DNA of 41,424 nt from Rheinheimera sp. (GTDB lineage: Bacteria > Pseudomonadota > Gammaproteobacteria > Enterobacterales > Alteromonadaceae), in the NCBI GenBank assembly GCA_008015325.1, contig SSFI01000013.1:1-41424 (forward strand). The letters are read 5' to 3'. The first letter of the stretch is position 1. Each line of letters opens with the position of its first letter. The translations under genes and the position numbers were made by a program. Of this stretch, positions 15,866 to 24,695 are shown in pieces. A model generated the notes under the pieces. It was not told the origin of the DNA and did not search any database. It was given only the letters and a program-made list of their open reading frames with translations.

Positions 15866-17275
15866 ATGCAAGAAATCAGAGGCCTGCAGGCCTGGCTGAA
15901 GCTTATATTAAATCAGCAAATGCCGGCGCTTGATGTGGTTGTGCAGCAAATCTGTCAGCTGGATGAGCGTAATGAGGGCAATGCCGACGATCTGGCCAAG
16001 ATTGTGTTACGCGATGCCGGGCTGACCGCCAAAGTGCTGCGGGTCGCCAATGCGGTGCATTACAACAGATCCGGCAAACCTATTCAGACGGTGTCCCGTG
16101 CTATTATTCAGGTCGGTTTTCTCGAAATTAAAAACATCACGCTGGCCAGCAGTCTGATTGACAGCTTTTTGCAGGGCAAACCGCGCCAGCTGTTGTTACA
16201 ACAATTGACTCAATCTTTTCATGCCGCTGTGCAGGCGCGCGCTTTGGTGCCCCGTGCCGATGCGGCCAAACGCGAACTGGTGTTTATTGCCGCTTTATTA
16301 CGTCACATCGGCAAACTGGCGTTATTGGCCACCAGAGAGCCGGCGGCGGAACAGTTTGTCCGTGAATGCCGTGAATATCCGGATGACGAACATGCTATTG
16401 CGATGAAATACCTCGGGATCGGTATCGACAGCCTGAACCGCGAGCTGGTGAAAGAGTGGAAGCTCGGTGATTTTATGCTCGATGCGCTGCAACAAAGCGC
16501 GCCAGCCGGTTCCATCGGCGCTTTGGTCAATCTGGCTGACAGTATTAGTATGCATTTGTCGGAAGGGCTGCAGTCGGCAGCGATGCTGGAAAATTGTGCG
16601 CAGGTCGGCCAGCTGTGTCAGCTGACACTGGAAGAAAGCCAGCAGCAAGTCTTGTTGATGGCGGAAGAAGCAGCGCTGACGGCCAATCAATATAACGCCG
16701 AGGGGCTGGTACCGCTGTTGCCGAGCCGGGCGCAAATTCTGGCGCAGAATACCGAGTACAAACCGACCGGTTATGAATTCAGTGTGCATCTCAATACTTT
16801 ATTAAAGCTACAGCGTGTCAGCGACAGTTTGTCGCGCTTGCTGCATGCGACGGTGATTTGCCTGCAGGAAGGCGTGGGGCTGCCGCGGGTCGCGCTGTTG
16901 TTGATGGATTATCAGAGTAAAAGCTTTGTGCCGAGTTACGTCGCCGGTCGTGATACGCAACTGTGGCGTAATCAGGCAGCAATCGCGCTGGAACAACTGC
17001 GAAAAGGCGAAGTGTTGTACGACTTGCTGCGTTCAGAGCAAATGCTGTGGCATAAAAAACTCAATGGTGCAGACATTGGCGCGCTGCAGCAGTTTCTGCC
17101 CTACGACGGCGATTGTTTTGTCGCGCCGGTAAGGCTGGAGCGCCGGCTGTTTGGCTTGTTATATGCCGATGCCGCCGGTAAGCCGCTGACTGAACGTCAG
17201 CAAATAGAATTTGAGCTCACGGCGCAGTTATTAACGCTGATCGTGCAGCAAAGTGATGGGAAGGCGACCGACTAA
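15866..17275 (+). CDS. HDOD domain signalling protein with C-terminal GAF-like domain
   Basis: 469-residue cytoplasmic protein. Residues about 15-215 form an HDOD domain: an ALDVVVQQICQLDE-like first helix, DLAKIVLRDAGLTAKVLRVA, then LRHIGKLALLA where true HD phosphodiesterases have HD. HDOD proteins lack the catalytic metal site and act as signalling scaffolds in motility, biofilm and competence control. Residues about 290-469 look like a GAF-type sensory domain (VALLLMDYQSKSFVPSYVAG; LFGLLYADAAG). The frame is open back to 15749, but the residues before 15866 do not resemble the family, and AGAGAAG lies just before this ATG. Partner unknown. Confidence 0.82.
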   Translation: MQEIRGLQAWLKLILNQQMPALDVVVQQICQLDERNEGNADDLAKIVLRDAGLTAKVLRVANAVHYNRSGKPIQTVSRAIIQVGFLEIKNITLASSLIDSFLQGKPRQLLLQQLTQSFHAAVQARALVPRADAAKRELVFIAALLRHIGKLALLATREPAAEQFVRECREYPDDEHAIAMKYLGIGIDSLNRELVKEWKLGDFMLDALQQSAPAGSIGALVNLADSISMHLSEGLQSAAMLENCAQVGQLCQLTLEESQQQVLLMAEEAALTANQYNAEGLVPLLPSRAQILAQNTEYKPTGYEFSVHLNTLLKLQRVSDSLSRLLHATVICLQEGVGLPRVALLLMDYQSKSFVPSYVAGRDTQLWRNQAAIALEQLRKGEVLYDLLRSEQMLWHKKLNGADIGALQQFLPYDGDCFVAPVRLERRLFGLLYADAAGKPLTERQQIEFELTAQLLTLIVQQSDGKATD

Positions 17276-17362
17276 ACTATTTCCGTCAAATAGAGGGTGA
17301 GCGCCATGGATGGCAGCGAATCGCCGAAAAGCTCTGGGTACCACGTACCTGCATTTTCGTCG

Positions 17363-17430
17363 GCCAGTCGCAGAGCGACTGGCGTTCATCAGGCAACATG
17401 CCAAATTGTTGGCATGTTGAAAGACCTGAT
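17363..17430. repeat. two adjacent perfect hairpin-forming inverted repeats
   Basis: GCCAGTCGC-AGA-GCGACTGGC (17363-17383) is a perfect 9-bp stem. CAACATGCCAA-ATTG-TTGGCATGTTG (17394-17419) is a perfect 11-bp stem, extended by ATCAGG/CCTGAT (17388-17393 with 17425-17430) past a 5-base bulge. Both lie in the 400-bp non-coding stretch after the HDOD gene (17276-17677). No coding frame is credible here; neither stem has a T run, so they are not simple terminators. They might be a dispersed repeat unit or a structured RNA. Confidence 0.7.
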
Positions 17431-17456
17431 TCACCGTACCATCCCTCCCTGGACAT

Positions 17457-17488
17457 AAAAAAACGGGGGACGGCGCAAACGTCTCCCG
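17457..17488 (-). terminator. minus-strand intrinsic terminator
   Basis: On the minus strand CGGGAGACG-TTTGCGC-CGTCCCCCG is followed by seven T (17463-17457). It is a 9-bp stem with one mismatch. No protein gene ends here on the minus strand, so it must close a non-coding transcript. Confidence 0.8.
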
Positions 17489-17588
17489 CAAAGTCACTGC
17501 AGAACAGCAAACACCCAATCGAAGACCGGGTCTACCGTGGAGTGGATCCCTCCATGCACCGGGCAAGTATCGGTGTGTCATCCTGACG
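17457..17588 (-). ncRNA. candidate Fur-regulated small RNA
   Basis: Predicted transcript of about 130 bases, read from a minus-strand promoter (TTGCAA 17618-17623, 17-base spacer, TATGGT 17595-17600) to the intrinsic terminator at 17457. The -35 region lies inside a Fur box. The RNA could fold several hairpins, for example CACCG/CGGTG and TGGAG/CTCCA with loop GGATCCA, before the terminator stem. No open frame of interest lies in it. By promoter logic it resembles RyhB/PrrF-type iron-starvation RNAs, but the sequence does not contain the RyhB core that I know. The 5' end is estimated. Confidence 0.5.
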
Positions 17589-17594
17589 TTGCTT

Positions 17595-17646
17595 ACCATA
17601 ACTTAGTCTTTTTCTAATTGCAAATAATTCTCATTTGAATTATTTT
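17595..17646. promoter_or_regulatory. Fur box in a divergent promoter sharing one -35 hexamer
   Basis: TGCAAATAATTCTCA (17619-17633) matches the 7-1-7 Fur consensus TGATAAT-N-ATTATCA at 11 of 14 positions. The palindromic TTGCAA (17618-17623) can serve as -35 both ways: rightward with TATTTT (17641-17646) at 17 bases, leftward with TATGGT (17595-17600) at 17 bases. One Fur dimer would therefore block both transcripts when iron is plentiful. Confidence 0.65.
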
Positions 17647-17677
17647 AGTCTCAGCGATTGACCGATGGAGATGGCAA

Positions 17678-17878
17678 ATGCTGGGCTTAAGTTTATGGGT
17701 GCTGTGGCCGGCGTTATTAGTCTGTGGACTGGATCTGTGGCTGTTCCGCCGGCTGGATTGGCGCAGTTTGCTGCTTGGCACGGCCTGGGTGTTGTTGATG
17801 CTGCTGATGGTGATGAGTATGGCGGCGCTGCAGCCCGCCTATCTGCGACCGGCAGTTGAGCTGCAATCGCCGTTATGA
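17678..17878 (+). CDS. small hydrophobic membrane protein under a Fur-box promoter
   Basis: 66 residues, starting MLGLSLWVLWPALLVCGLDL. Two membrane segments (about 2-20 and 30-50) are joined by the basic turn FRRLDWRS; the C-terminus is short and polar. GGAG lies 7 bases before the ATG. An overlapping frame (17665-17859) is less likely because it does not give a membrane or soluble protein of sensible composition. No family recognised. The Fur box 45 bp upstream implies a role in iron starvation, perhaps with metal or siderophore uptake, but no transport gene is adjacent. Confidence 0.6.
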   Translation: MLGLSLWVLWPALLVCGLDLWLFRRLDWRSLLLGTAWVLLMLLMVMSMAALQPAYLRPAVELQSPL

Positions 17879-17953
17879 GTCGGTTCTTTGATTGCAGTGA
17901 CAGTAAAAAGCATTAATACTGAACAGAGTCGCTTTCCTTTCAGGTAGATACAG

Positions 17954-20900
17954 ATGCTGAACTGGCGGATTTACTGCCTGATCTTATTATGTATTGTTCC
18001 TTTTTTCGCTTGGTCGCAGCTGCCGCAAGCCGTGCCGGCACCCACTCAGGTTGAAGTCTACAGCCGTTTTCTCAATCTGACCCGCGTGACGCCAAAACTG
18101 GCACAGTCCACAGCCATTGTACAGGACCAGCAAGGTTTCCTCTGGGTTGGCACGCAGCATGGTCTGTATCGATTTGATGGCCAGCAAATCAAAGTCTGGC
18201 AGGCTGATCCGGCCGACCTGAATGCGTTGTCGGCGGACTGGGTGTCCAGTTTGCTGGTCGACCGCCAGGGCATCATTTGGATTGGCACCCGCTATGGTGG
18301 TTTGAACCGCTTTAATCCGGCAACTGAACAGTTCAGCCGCGTGGCATTACCGGCTTTACAGGGCGAACAGCAGCAGGTTGAGATTTCGGTGTTGTATCAG
18401 GATAGTGCCGGTGAGTTGTGGGTAGGCACCTATGGCGGCGGATTGCTGCGCTGGGAGCCGCAGGACGCGCGACTGGAAAATGTGGTTTTGCCGGTCCCGC
18501 TTAACGAGCTGGATAGTTTGTATATCAACACGTTATTTCGCGACAGCAGCGGTTATCTGTGGGTAGGTACCGGTAATGCGCCGCTGCGTAACCGTCAGGT
18601 GCAACAAGGCGGCGCTATCCGCTGGCACCCGCAGCAGGGCCACAAACAGCTGTTCAGTACCCGCAGCTCAGTGCTTACTGCCGCGGCTGTCACGGCGATT
18701 AAAGCCGACGCCCAAGGCCAGATTTGGCTGACCAGCTATGGAGGCGGTCTCTATCATTTCGACAGCGCCAGCGGCATTTTACAGGCGGAGCGGGCGCAGC
18801 CAGCGGCACTGGCACAGGGGCTGCTGACCGATATCGGTTTTGACAGCCAGGGCGGGCGTTGGATCAGCAGCTACGACAAAGGGCTGTGGTATCAGGCTGT
18901 TGGCAGTGCGCAGTGGCAATTATTTAAAGCTAATCCGTTAGTCAGTTATCAGCTGCCGAGCAATAATCTGACCGGTTTGTTATTTGATAAACAGCAGACG
19001 CTGTGGTTAAAAACGCCGGTCGGCGTTTTTGGCCTGTCGGCACAGGCGCAGCGGGTACGGAATATTCCGCTTGGGCCCGGCGATACCGGTTTATTAGAGC
19101 ATGGCGATGTGTTTGGCATCTGGTATCAGAATGAACAGCATGTCTGGCTCGCCAACCGCGATGCCGGGGTTGCCGAGCTCGATTTAACCCGGTTTCGGGT
19201 CAAACGCTGGCCACTGCCGGTGATCGCGGGTCTGACTAAGCAGCCGACGCTGGTCAGGCAAGTGGTGCAAAATAATCAAGGCCTGCTGTATGCCGGCACC
19301 GACAATGGCTTGTTTGTGTTAGATCCAAACAGCCGCAGTTGGCAGCTGCAGCCGCTGGGCGAGAGCCGGCAACCACATATTGGCAACCTGCATCTGGACA
19401 GTCAGCAGCGCCTGTGGATTGGCACCCGGGGTGAAGGGCTGTATTTGCTGCAGCAGGGACAGGTCCGGCAATTTCATCAGCAGGTGCGGCCGGGCGTGCG
19501 ACTGGATAATGCGGTGATTTCGATTATGGCGACGGACCAGCAGGATGCCTTGTGGATTGGCCTGGCGGATCAGGGCTTAGTCAGGCTGGATAAACTCAGC
19601 GGCCAGCTGCAGCACTGGCAGGCGTCGGACGGTTCAGGCTTGCGCTTTGATGGCATTCAGCTGATTTATCCGGAAGGTGATCATTTGTGGTTACGGGCCG
19701 GCAACATCAATCACCGGGTGTTGTTTAATCCGCAGCAGCCAGACAAGGTGGAAGGTTTTAAAGCCTATCTGAGCCCGGCAGATCACGATAAATACTTAGA
19801 AGACGCCAGCCAGTTTTTGCTGCTGTACCGCAATAAATTACAGTCGGGCGGTTTAGTCCAATATGGCGAGATGCATGGCTTTCAGGGCACGACCTGGATT
19901 GGTGCCTGGTTTGTCGACCCGCAGCAACGCCAGTTTCGGGGCGGTAGTCAGGGCCTGGATATTTATCCGTCTGCTTTGCTGCAAATACCTGAGCAGACCT
20001 TTCCGGTCCGGCTGACTGGTTTTAGTTTGTTTAACCGGCCGGTGATGGTCGGCGACTCACGGCTGCAGCTGAAAAAATCGCCCGGTTTTGCCGAGCATAT
20101 CCAGCTGCAATATGAACAGGATATGTTCAGTCTGCATTTTTCCGCGCTGAATCTGGTGGACCCGCTGTCGATGCAATATCGCTACCGCATGCAGGGTTTT
20201 GACCGCGACTGGATTGAAACCGATGCGGCGAATCCGGTTGCCACTTACACCCGGCTGGCGCCGGGGCGGTATCAGTTTGAAGTGATGGCCAGAGCGCCGG
20301 GCCAGAGCTGGCAGGGCCAGCCGCCGAGTCAGCTGACGCTGCAGATTTTACCGCCCTGGTGGCTGACCTGGTGGTTTAAGACGCTGATAGTGCTGCTGAC
20401 ACTGAGCCTGATTTGGTTTGTGATGCAATACCGGCTGCGGCATGAACGCAAAACCCGGCTTTGGCTGGAAAAAGTGGTGGATAATCGCACCAGTGAGCTG
20501 AAAACCCAGCATCAGGCGCTCAGTAATTCCTACCGCGATTTATCGTTGTTACAGACCGTTTCACGACAGATCACCGCGTCGCTGGACTTACAGGAAATTC
20601 TGCTGCTGGTGCATCGCAGTCTGAACGACCTGATGGACGTGCATGTGCTGGCGATCGGCGTGTATCAAAGCGAACAACAGCTGCTGGAATTCCGCCACTG
20701 GATGGAAAACGGTCAGCTGATGCCGCCTTTTGAACTGGTGCTGCAAGGCCAGGCCAATCTGGCGGCGGTTTGTTTTGCCCAGCAACGCGAGATCCAGACG
20801 CAAAGCCGGCAGGATTTTCTTCTTTATCTGAAAGAGTTACCAACACCGCTGGTCGGTGAGCCGATGCAGTCGGTGCTGTACTTCCCGCTCAGTGTAAAAG

Positions 20901-21808
20901 GTGAACAAATTGGTTGTCTGACGGTACAAAGCCCGCAGCAACATGCCTTTCCGGCTGAACAAACCGATTTGTTACGCACGCTGTGCAGCACTATTGCGAT
21001 TGCGGTCGCTAATGCCAATGCGGTGCAGCGGCTGCAGCAAACCCGGGAACAACTGGTGATGCAGGAAAAAATGGCCTCGCTCGGTGGCCTGGTCGCCGGC
21101 GTGGCGCATGAAATTAATACGCCGCTGGGTATCTGTGTCACCGCTGCCAGTCATTTGCAACACGAGCTGGCGCAGCTGACTGCACTGCAGCGCGACAAAC
21201 GTCTGACCGCTACCGTATTTAATGATTATCTGGAGACTGCCGCCGCGACCTGTCAGATGCTGGCAGACAACACCCAACGTGTTGCCGCGCTGGTACAAAG
21301 TTTTAAACAGGTAGCGGTGGACCGCTCGGCCATCAGTGTGCGGGATGTTGAAATGAGCAGTTATTTTGCTGAAGTGATACAGGCTCTGGCGCCTGAGCTC
21401 AGTAAAGCCGGCTGTCAGGTGCAGTTTAATGCTGAGCCGGGTCTGGTGCTGCATGCCGATGCCGGCATTCTGGCGCGGCTGCTGGAACATCTGCTGATGA
21501 ATTCAATACAGCATGCGTTTTTGCCGCAACAGTCGGACCGGCAAATCCGCCTGGGCTTGACGCAACAAGGCAATCAGGTACTGATCCAGTATCAGGATAA
21601 TGGTCAGGGCATGCCGGCTGAACTACTGCCGCGGCTGTTTGAACCTTTCTTTACCACCAAACGCCATGCCGGTTTTAGCGGCCTCGGCAGTCATATTGTC
21701 TACAATCTGGTGACGGTGGAACTGCACGGCAGTATTCAGGTACGCAGCGAAGCTGGTCAGGGCCTGAGTTACCGGATATTGTTACCGTTACAACGCCGGC
21801 CGGACTAA
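17954..21808 (+). CDS. two-component-regulator-propeller sensor histidine kinase
   Basis: 1284-residue inner-membrane sensor kinase. A signal peptide (to about residue 21) leads to a large periplasmic part: two seven-bladed propellers built of Reg_prop repeats (GFLWVGTQHGLYRFDG, GIIWIGTRYGGLNRFNP, ELWVGTYGGGLLRW and others), then a Y_Y_Y domain at about 718-790. One membrane helix at about 806-826 is followed by a GAF domain (about 865-1030), HisKA with His1052 in GVAHEINTPLG, and an ATPase domain (N box LLMNSIQHAF near 1180, DNGQGMP, GLGSHIV). No receiver domain and no response-regulator gene is adjacent. Such kinases usually sense polysaccharides or their breakdown products. Confidence 0.9.
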   Translation: MLNWRIYCLILLCIVPFFAWSQLPQAVPAPTQVEVYSRFLNLTRVTPKLAQSTAIVQDQQGFLWVGTQHGLYRFDGQQIKVWQADPADLNALSADWVSSLLVDRQGIIWIGTRYGGLNRFNPATEQFSRVALPALQGEQQQVEISVLYQDSAGELWVGTYGGGLLRWEPQDARLENVVLPVPLNELDSLYINTLFRDSSGYLWVGTGNAPLRNRQVQQGGAIRWHPQQGHKQLFSTRSSVLTAAAVTAIKADAQGQIWLTSYGGGLYHFDSASGILQAERAQPAALAQGLLTDIGFDSQGGRWISSYDKGLWYQAVGSAQWQLFKANPLVSYQLPSNNLTGLLFDKQQTLWLKTPVGVFGLSAQAQRVRNIPLGPGDTGLLEHGDVFGIWYQNEQHVWLANRDAGVAELDLTRFRVKRWPLPVIAGLTKQPTLVRQVVQNNQGLLYAGTDNGLFVLDPNSRSWQLQPLGESRQPHIGNLHLDSQQRLWIGTRGEGLYLLQQGQVRQFHQQVRPGVRLDNAVISIMATDQQDALWIGLADQGLVRLDKLSGQLQHWQASDGSGLRFDGIQLIYPEGDHLWLRAGNINHRVLFNPQQPDKVEGFKAYLSPADHDKYLEDASQFLLLYRNKLQSGGLVQYGEMHGFQGTTWIGAWFVDPQQRQFRGGSQGLDIYPSALLQIPEQTFPVRLTGFSLFNRPVMVGDSRLQLKKSPGFAEHIQLQYEQDMFSLHFSALNLVDPLSMQYRYRMQGFDRDWIETDAANPVATYTRLAPGRYQFEVMARAPGQSWQGQPPSQLTLQILPPWWLTWWFKTLIVLLTLSLIWFVMQYRLRHERKTRLWLEKVVDNRTSELKTQHQALSNSYRDLSLLQTVSRQITASLDLQEILLLVHRSLNDLMDVHVLAIGVYQSEQQLLEFRHWMENGQLMPPFELVLQGQANLAAVCFAQQREIQTQSRQDFLLYLKELPTPLVGEPMQSVLYFPLSVKGEQIGCLTVQSPQQHAFPAEQTDLLRTLCSTIAIAVANANAVQRLQQTREQLVMQEKMASLGGLVAGVAHEINTPLGICVTAASHLQHELAQLTALQRDKRLTATVFNDYLETAAATCQMLADNTQRVAALVQSFKQVAVDRSAISVRDVEMSSYFAEVIQALAPELSKAGCQVQFNAEPGLVLHADAGILARLLEHLLMNSIQHAFLPQQSDRQIRLGLTQQGNQVLIQYQDNGQGMPAELLPRLFEPFFTTKRHAGFSGLGSHIVYNLVTVELHGSIQVRSEAGQGLSYRILLPLQRRPD

Positions 21809-21841
21809 CGCAGCCGCTGGCGTTTGGCAGCAGTGAAATGC

Positions 21842-21897
21842 TTGCAATAATATTTCGAATGGATAGAATATCTTTCGAATCGAAACTTAAACCGAAA
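21842..21897 (+). promoter_or_regulatory. promoter and DeoR-type operator of the glmS regulator gene
   Basis: TTGCAA (21842-21847) and TAGAAT (21864-21869) are 16 bases apart. Over and after them lie four TTTCG/CGAAA half-sites: 21853, 21873, 21881 and 21893, two of which form the perfect palindrome TTTCGAATCGAAA (21873-21885). Repeated TTTCG half-sites are typical DeoR-family operators, so the downstream regulator probably controls its own gene and glmS. Confidence 0.6.
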
Positions 21898-21916
21898 TTT
21901 AAGCGCCCGCAGCCTG

Positions 21917-22708
21917 ATGAATAAACGCAATACCCAACAAAGACGTCGTGGCATCCTTGACCTCTTGGCCGAACAGGGTGAAGTCAGTGTTGACGACCTG
22001 GCGCTGCGGTTTGAAACCTCGGAAGTGACTATTCGCAAAGATTTAACTGCGCTGGAAGACAATGGCCTGCTGTTGCGCCGGTATGGCGGTGCTGTGCAGC
22101 TGCCGCATGAATTGATCAGTGAGGCGGCACCTGCAACCATTTCCGCCCGTAAACAGGCGCTGGCCAAAGCCGCCGCGGCGCTGATTAAAGACCACTACCG
22201 CATTATTCTCGACAGCGGCAGCACCACTGCCGCTTTGCTGCCAGAGCTTTCCGCCAAACAAGGCCTGGTGGTGATGACCAACTCGTTATACATCGCCAAC
22301 AGCCTGCGCGAACTGGAACACGAACCCAAATTATTAATGACCGGCGGCAGCTGGGACGCACAGTCTGAGTCCTTTCAGGGCCAGCTGGCGGAACAGGTGC
22401 TGCGGGCTTACGATTTTGACCAGCTGTTCATCGGTGCCGATGGCATCGATTTACAACGCGGTACCACCACCTTCAACGAACTGACCAGCTTAAGCCGGGT
22501 GATGGCGGAAGTGGCGCGCGAAGTGGTGGTAATGGTCGAATCCGACAAAATCGGTCGCAAAATTCATAATTTAGAACTGCCGTGGACGTCGATAAAAATC
22601 CTGGTAACAGACGACAAGTTACCCGACACGGCAAAAAGGCAAATAGAACAACAGGGCGTCCGGGTGATCTGTGCCCCTGTTTCAACTGAACATACGACAT
22701 CGGAGTAA
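21917..22708 (+). CDS. DeoR-family transcriptional regulator
   Basis: 263-residue repressor. N-terminal helix-turn-helix at about 8-60 ([31 protein letters not shown]) and a C-terminal sugar-phosphate-binding DeoRC domain with [24 protein letters not shown] and FIGADGID, the family's isomerase-like site. It ends two bases before glmS, so it very probably senses a hexosamine phosphate and controls glmS; similar DeoR-glmS pairs occur in other gammaproteobacteria. Operator-like half-sites precede it. The ribosome site is weak. Confidence 0.87.
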   Translation: MNKRNTQQRRRGILDLLAEQGEVSVDDLALRFETSEVTIRKDLTALEDNGLLLRRYGGAVQLPHELISEAAPATISARKQALAKAAAALIKDHYRIILDSGSTTAALLPELSAKQGLVVMTNSLYIANSLRELEHEPKLLMTGGSWDAQSESFQGQLAEQVLRAYDFDQLFIGADGIDLQRGTTTFNELTSLSRVMAEVAREVVVMVESDKIGRKIHNLELPWTSIKILVTDDKLPDTAKRQIEQQGVRVICAPVSTEHTTSE

Positions 22709-22710
22709 AT

Positions 22711-24540
22711 ATGTGTGGAATAGTAGGCGCAGTAGCGCAACGTGACGTCGTCGACATTCTGGTCGAAGGTTTACGTCGTCTGGAATACCGCGGTTATGAC
22801 TCAGCCGGTGTGGCCGTAGTGAGCCCGACCGGTGAGCTGCAGCGTATCCGCCGTTTAGGCAAAGTCAAAGAGCTGTCCGACGCGGTGAAGTTAAATCCAA
22901 CCGTTGGCGGCACTGGTATCGCGCACACGCGCTGGGCGACGCACGGCGAACCTTCTGAGCGCAACGCGCATCCACACGTCTCCGACAAAATCTCTGTGGT
23001 GCACAACGGCATCATCGAAAACCATGGCCCGCTGCGCGAAATGCTGAAAAGCAAAGGCTATGTATTTAATTCTGACACTGACACTGAAGTCATCGCGCAC
23101 TTAGTTGAAGAAGAATTCAAAACCGCTGGCTCATTACTGGCCGCAGTACAAAAGGCGGTGAAACAGTTCAGCGGTGCTTACGGCACAGTGCTGATGGACA
23201 AAACCGACCCGTCACATTTAGTCGTTGCACGCTCAGGCAGCCCGCTGGTGATTGGCCTCGGTATCGGCGAAAACTTTATCGCCTCTGACCAGCTGGCACT
23301 GTTACCGGTCACTCGCCGTTTTATGTTCCTGGAAGAAGGCGATGTGGCAGAAATTACCCGCTTTGACGTCACTGTCTACGACAAACATGGCAATAAAGTA
23401 GAGCGCGCTGTCACTGAGTCGAACGTCAGCTATGATGCTGGCGACAAAGGCCAGTACCGCCACTTTATGCTCAAAGAAATCTACGAACAGCCACACGCCA
23501 TCATGAACACGCTGGAGGGCCGTTTAGGTTCTGATTCAGTGCTGGACGAGACTTTTGGTAACGGCGCGGCTGAGCTGTTCAAAAAAGTGAAGCACATTCA
23601 AATCGTCGCCTGTGGTACTTCTTATCACTCCGGCATGGTTGCCCGTTACTGGCTTGAATCCTTAGGCGGCATTTCCTGTAACGTTGAAATCGCTTCTGAA
23701 TTCCGTTACCGCAAATCCTTCGTGCAGCCGGGTTCGTTACTGGTCAGCATTTCCCAGTCCGGCGAAACGGCAGATACTTTAGCCGCGCTGCGTCTGGCGA
23801 AAGAAGCCGGTTATATCGGCAGCCTGACCATTTGTAACGTCGCCGGCTCTTCGCTGGTGCGTGAATCTGACTTAGCCTTTATGACCCGCGCCGGTGCTGA
23901 AATTGGTGTGGCATCAACGAAAGCCTTCACCACGCAGTTGGTTGGTTTAGCCATGCTGACGCTGGCAGTGGGTAAATACAACGGCCTGACCGCTGCCGCG
24001 CAAAAAGACATGGTAGAGGCGCTGAAATCGCTGCCAGCCAAGCTGGAAGAAACCCTGACTTTAGCCGGCAAAATCGAACAGCTGGCGGAAGAGTTCGCTG
24101 ATAAGCACCATTCATTGTTCTTAGGCCGTGGCGACCAGTACCCAATCGCGATGGAAGGCGCACTGAAACTCAAAGAGATCTCTTACATCCACGCCGAAGC
24201 CTACGCCGCAGGCGAGCTGAAACATGGCCCGCTGGCGCTGATTGACGCGCAGATGCCAATTATCGTGGTAGCGCCTAACAACGAACTGCTGGAAAAACTG
24301 CAGTCGAACGTGGAAGAAGTGCGCGCCCGCGGCGGTATCCTGTACGTGTTTGCCGACGTCGACGCCCACTTTAAATCGGATGCTACCCAGCGCGTGTTAA
24401 ACGTCCCACACGTCCACCCGCTGATCGCACCAATCATCTACACCATCCCGCTGCAACTGCTGAGCTACTACGTCGCCATCATCAAAGGCACAGACGTCGA
24501 CCAGCCACGCAATCTGGCGAAGTCAGTGACTGTTGAGTAA
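22711..24540 (+). CDS. glmS: glutamine-fructose-6-phosphate aminotransferase (isomerizing)
   Basis: Makes glucosamine-6-phosphate from fructose-6-phosphate and glutamine, the entry to amino-sugar and cell-wall synthesis (cytoplasm). 609 residues, the usual length. N-terminal glutaminase domain with nucleophile Cys2 (MCGIVG), [18 protein letters not shown], and SGAYG. Two SIS domains follow: [35 protein letters not shown], then [20 protein letters not shown] and LKHGP. The C-terminus AKSVTVE is the conserved catalytic tail. GGAG lies 6 bases before the ATG; co-transcribed with the DeoR gene, closed by a terminator. Confidence 0.98.
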   Translation: MCGIVGAVAQRDVVDILVEGLRRLEYRGYDSAGVAVVSPTGELQRIRRLGKVKELSDAVKLNPTVGGTGIAHTRWATHGEPSERNAHPHVSDKISVVHNGIIENHGPLREMLKSKGYVFNSDTDTEVIAHLVEEEFKTAGSLLAAVQKAVKQFSGAYGTVLMDKTDPSHLVVARSGSPLVIGLGIGENFIASDQLALLPVTRRFMFLEEGDVAEITRFDVTVYDKHGNKVERAVTESNVSYDAGDKGQYRHFMLKEIYEQPHAIMNTLEGRLGSDSVLDETFGNGAAELFKKVKHIQIVACGTSYHSGMVARYWLESLGGISCNVEIASEFRYRKSFVQPGSLLVSISQSGETADTLAALRLAKEAGYIGSLTICNVAGSSLVRESDLAFMTRAGAEIGVASTKAFTTQLVGLAMLTLAVGKYNGLTAAAQKDMVEALKSLPAKLEETLTLAGKIEQLAEEFADKHHSLFLGRGDQYPIAMEGALKLKEISYIHAEAYAAGELKHGPLALIDAQMPIIVVAPNNELLEKLQSNVEEVRARGGILYVFADVDAHFKSDATQRVLNVPHVHPLIAPIIYTIPLQLLSYYVAIIKGTDVDQPRNLAKSVTVE

Positions 24541-24556
24541 GTTATTGATTTGAAAT

Positions 24557-24584
24557 AAAAAAGCTGGCCATTGCCAGCTTTTTT
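24557..24584 (+). terminator. glmS terminator
   Basis: AAAAAAGCTGGC-CATT-GCCAGCTTTTTT: perfect stem with T run, 16 bases after the glmS stop. Confidence 0.93.
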
Positions 24585-24695
24585 ATTGCTTGTAAATTGG
24601 TCGTTTATTGTTCATTATGGGTAAATTAGTTCGTTCTGGCTGACTTTCTGCCTGGCGATTCTTTCCATTCATTGCCATAAAAAAGGAGTTTGCAC

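Noticed and set aside
17457-17588. Identity of the small RNA as RyhB
   Set aside because: The conserved RyhB core is not visible; only the Fur box and terminator logic agree.
17665-17859. Alternative 64-codon frame over the small membrane gene
   Set aside because: Ribosome site would be absent for its ATG, and the overlapping frame at 17678 has a proper GGAG and a membrane-protein pattern.
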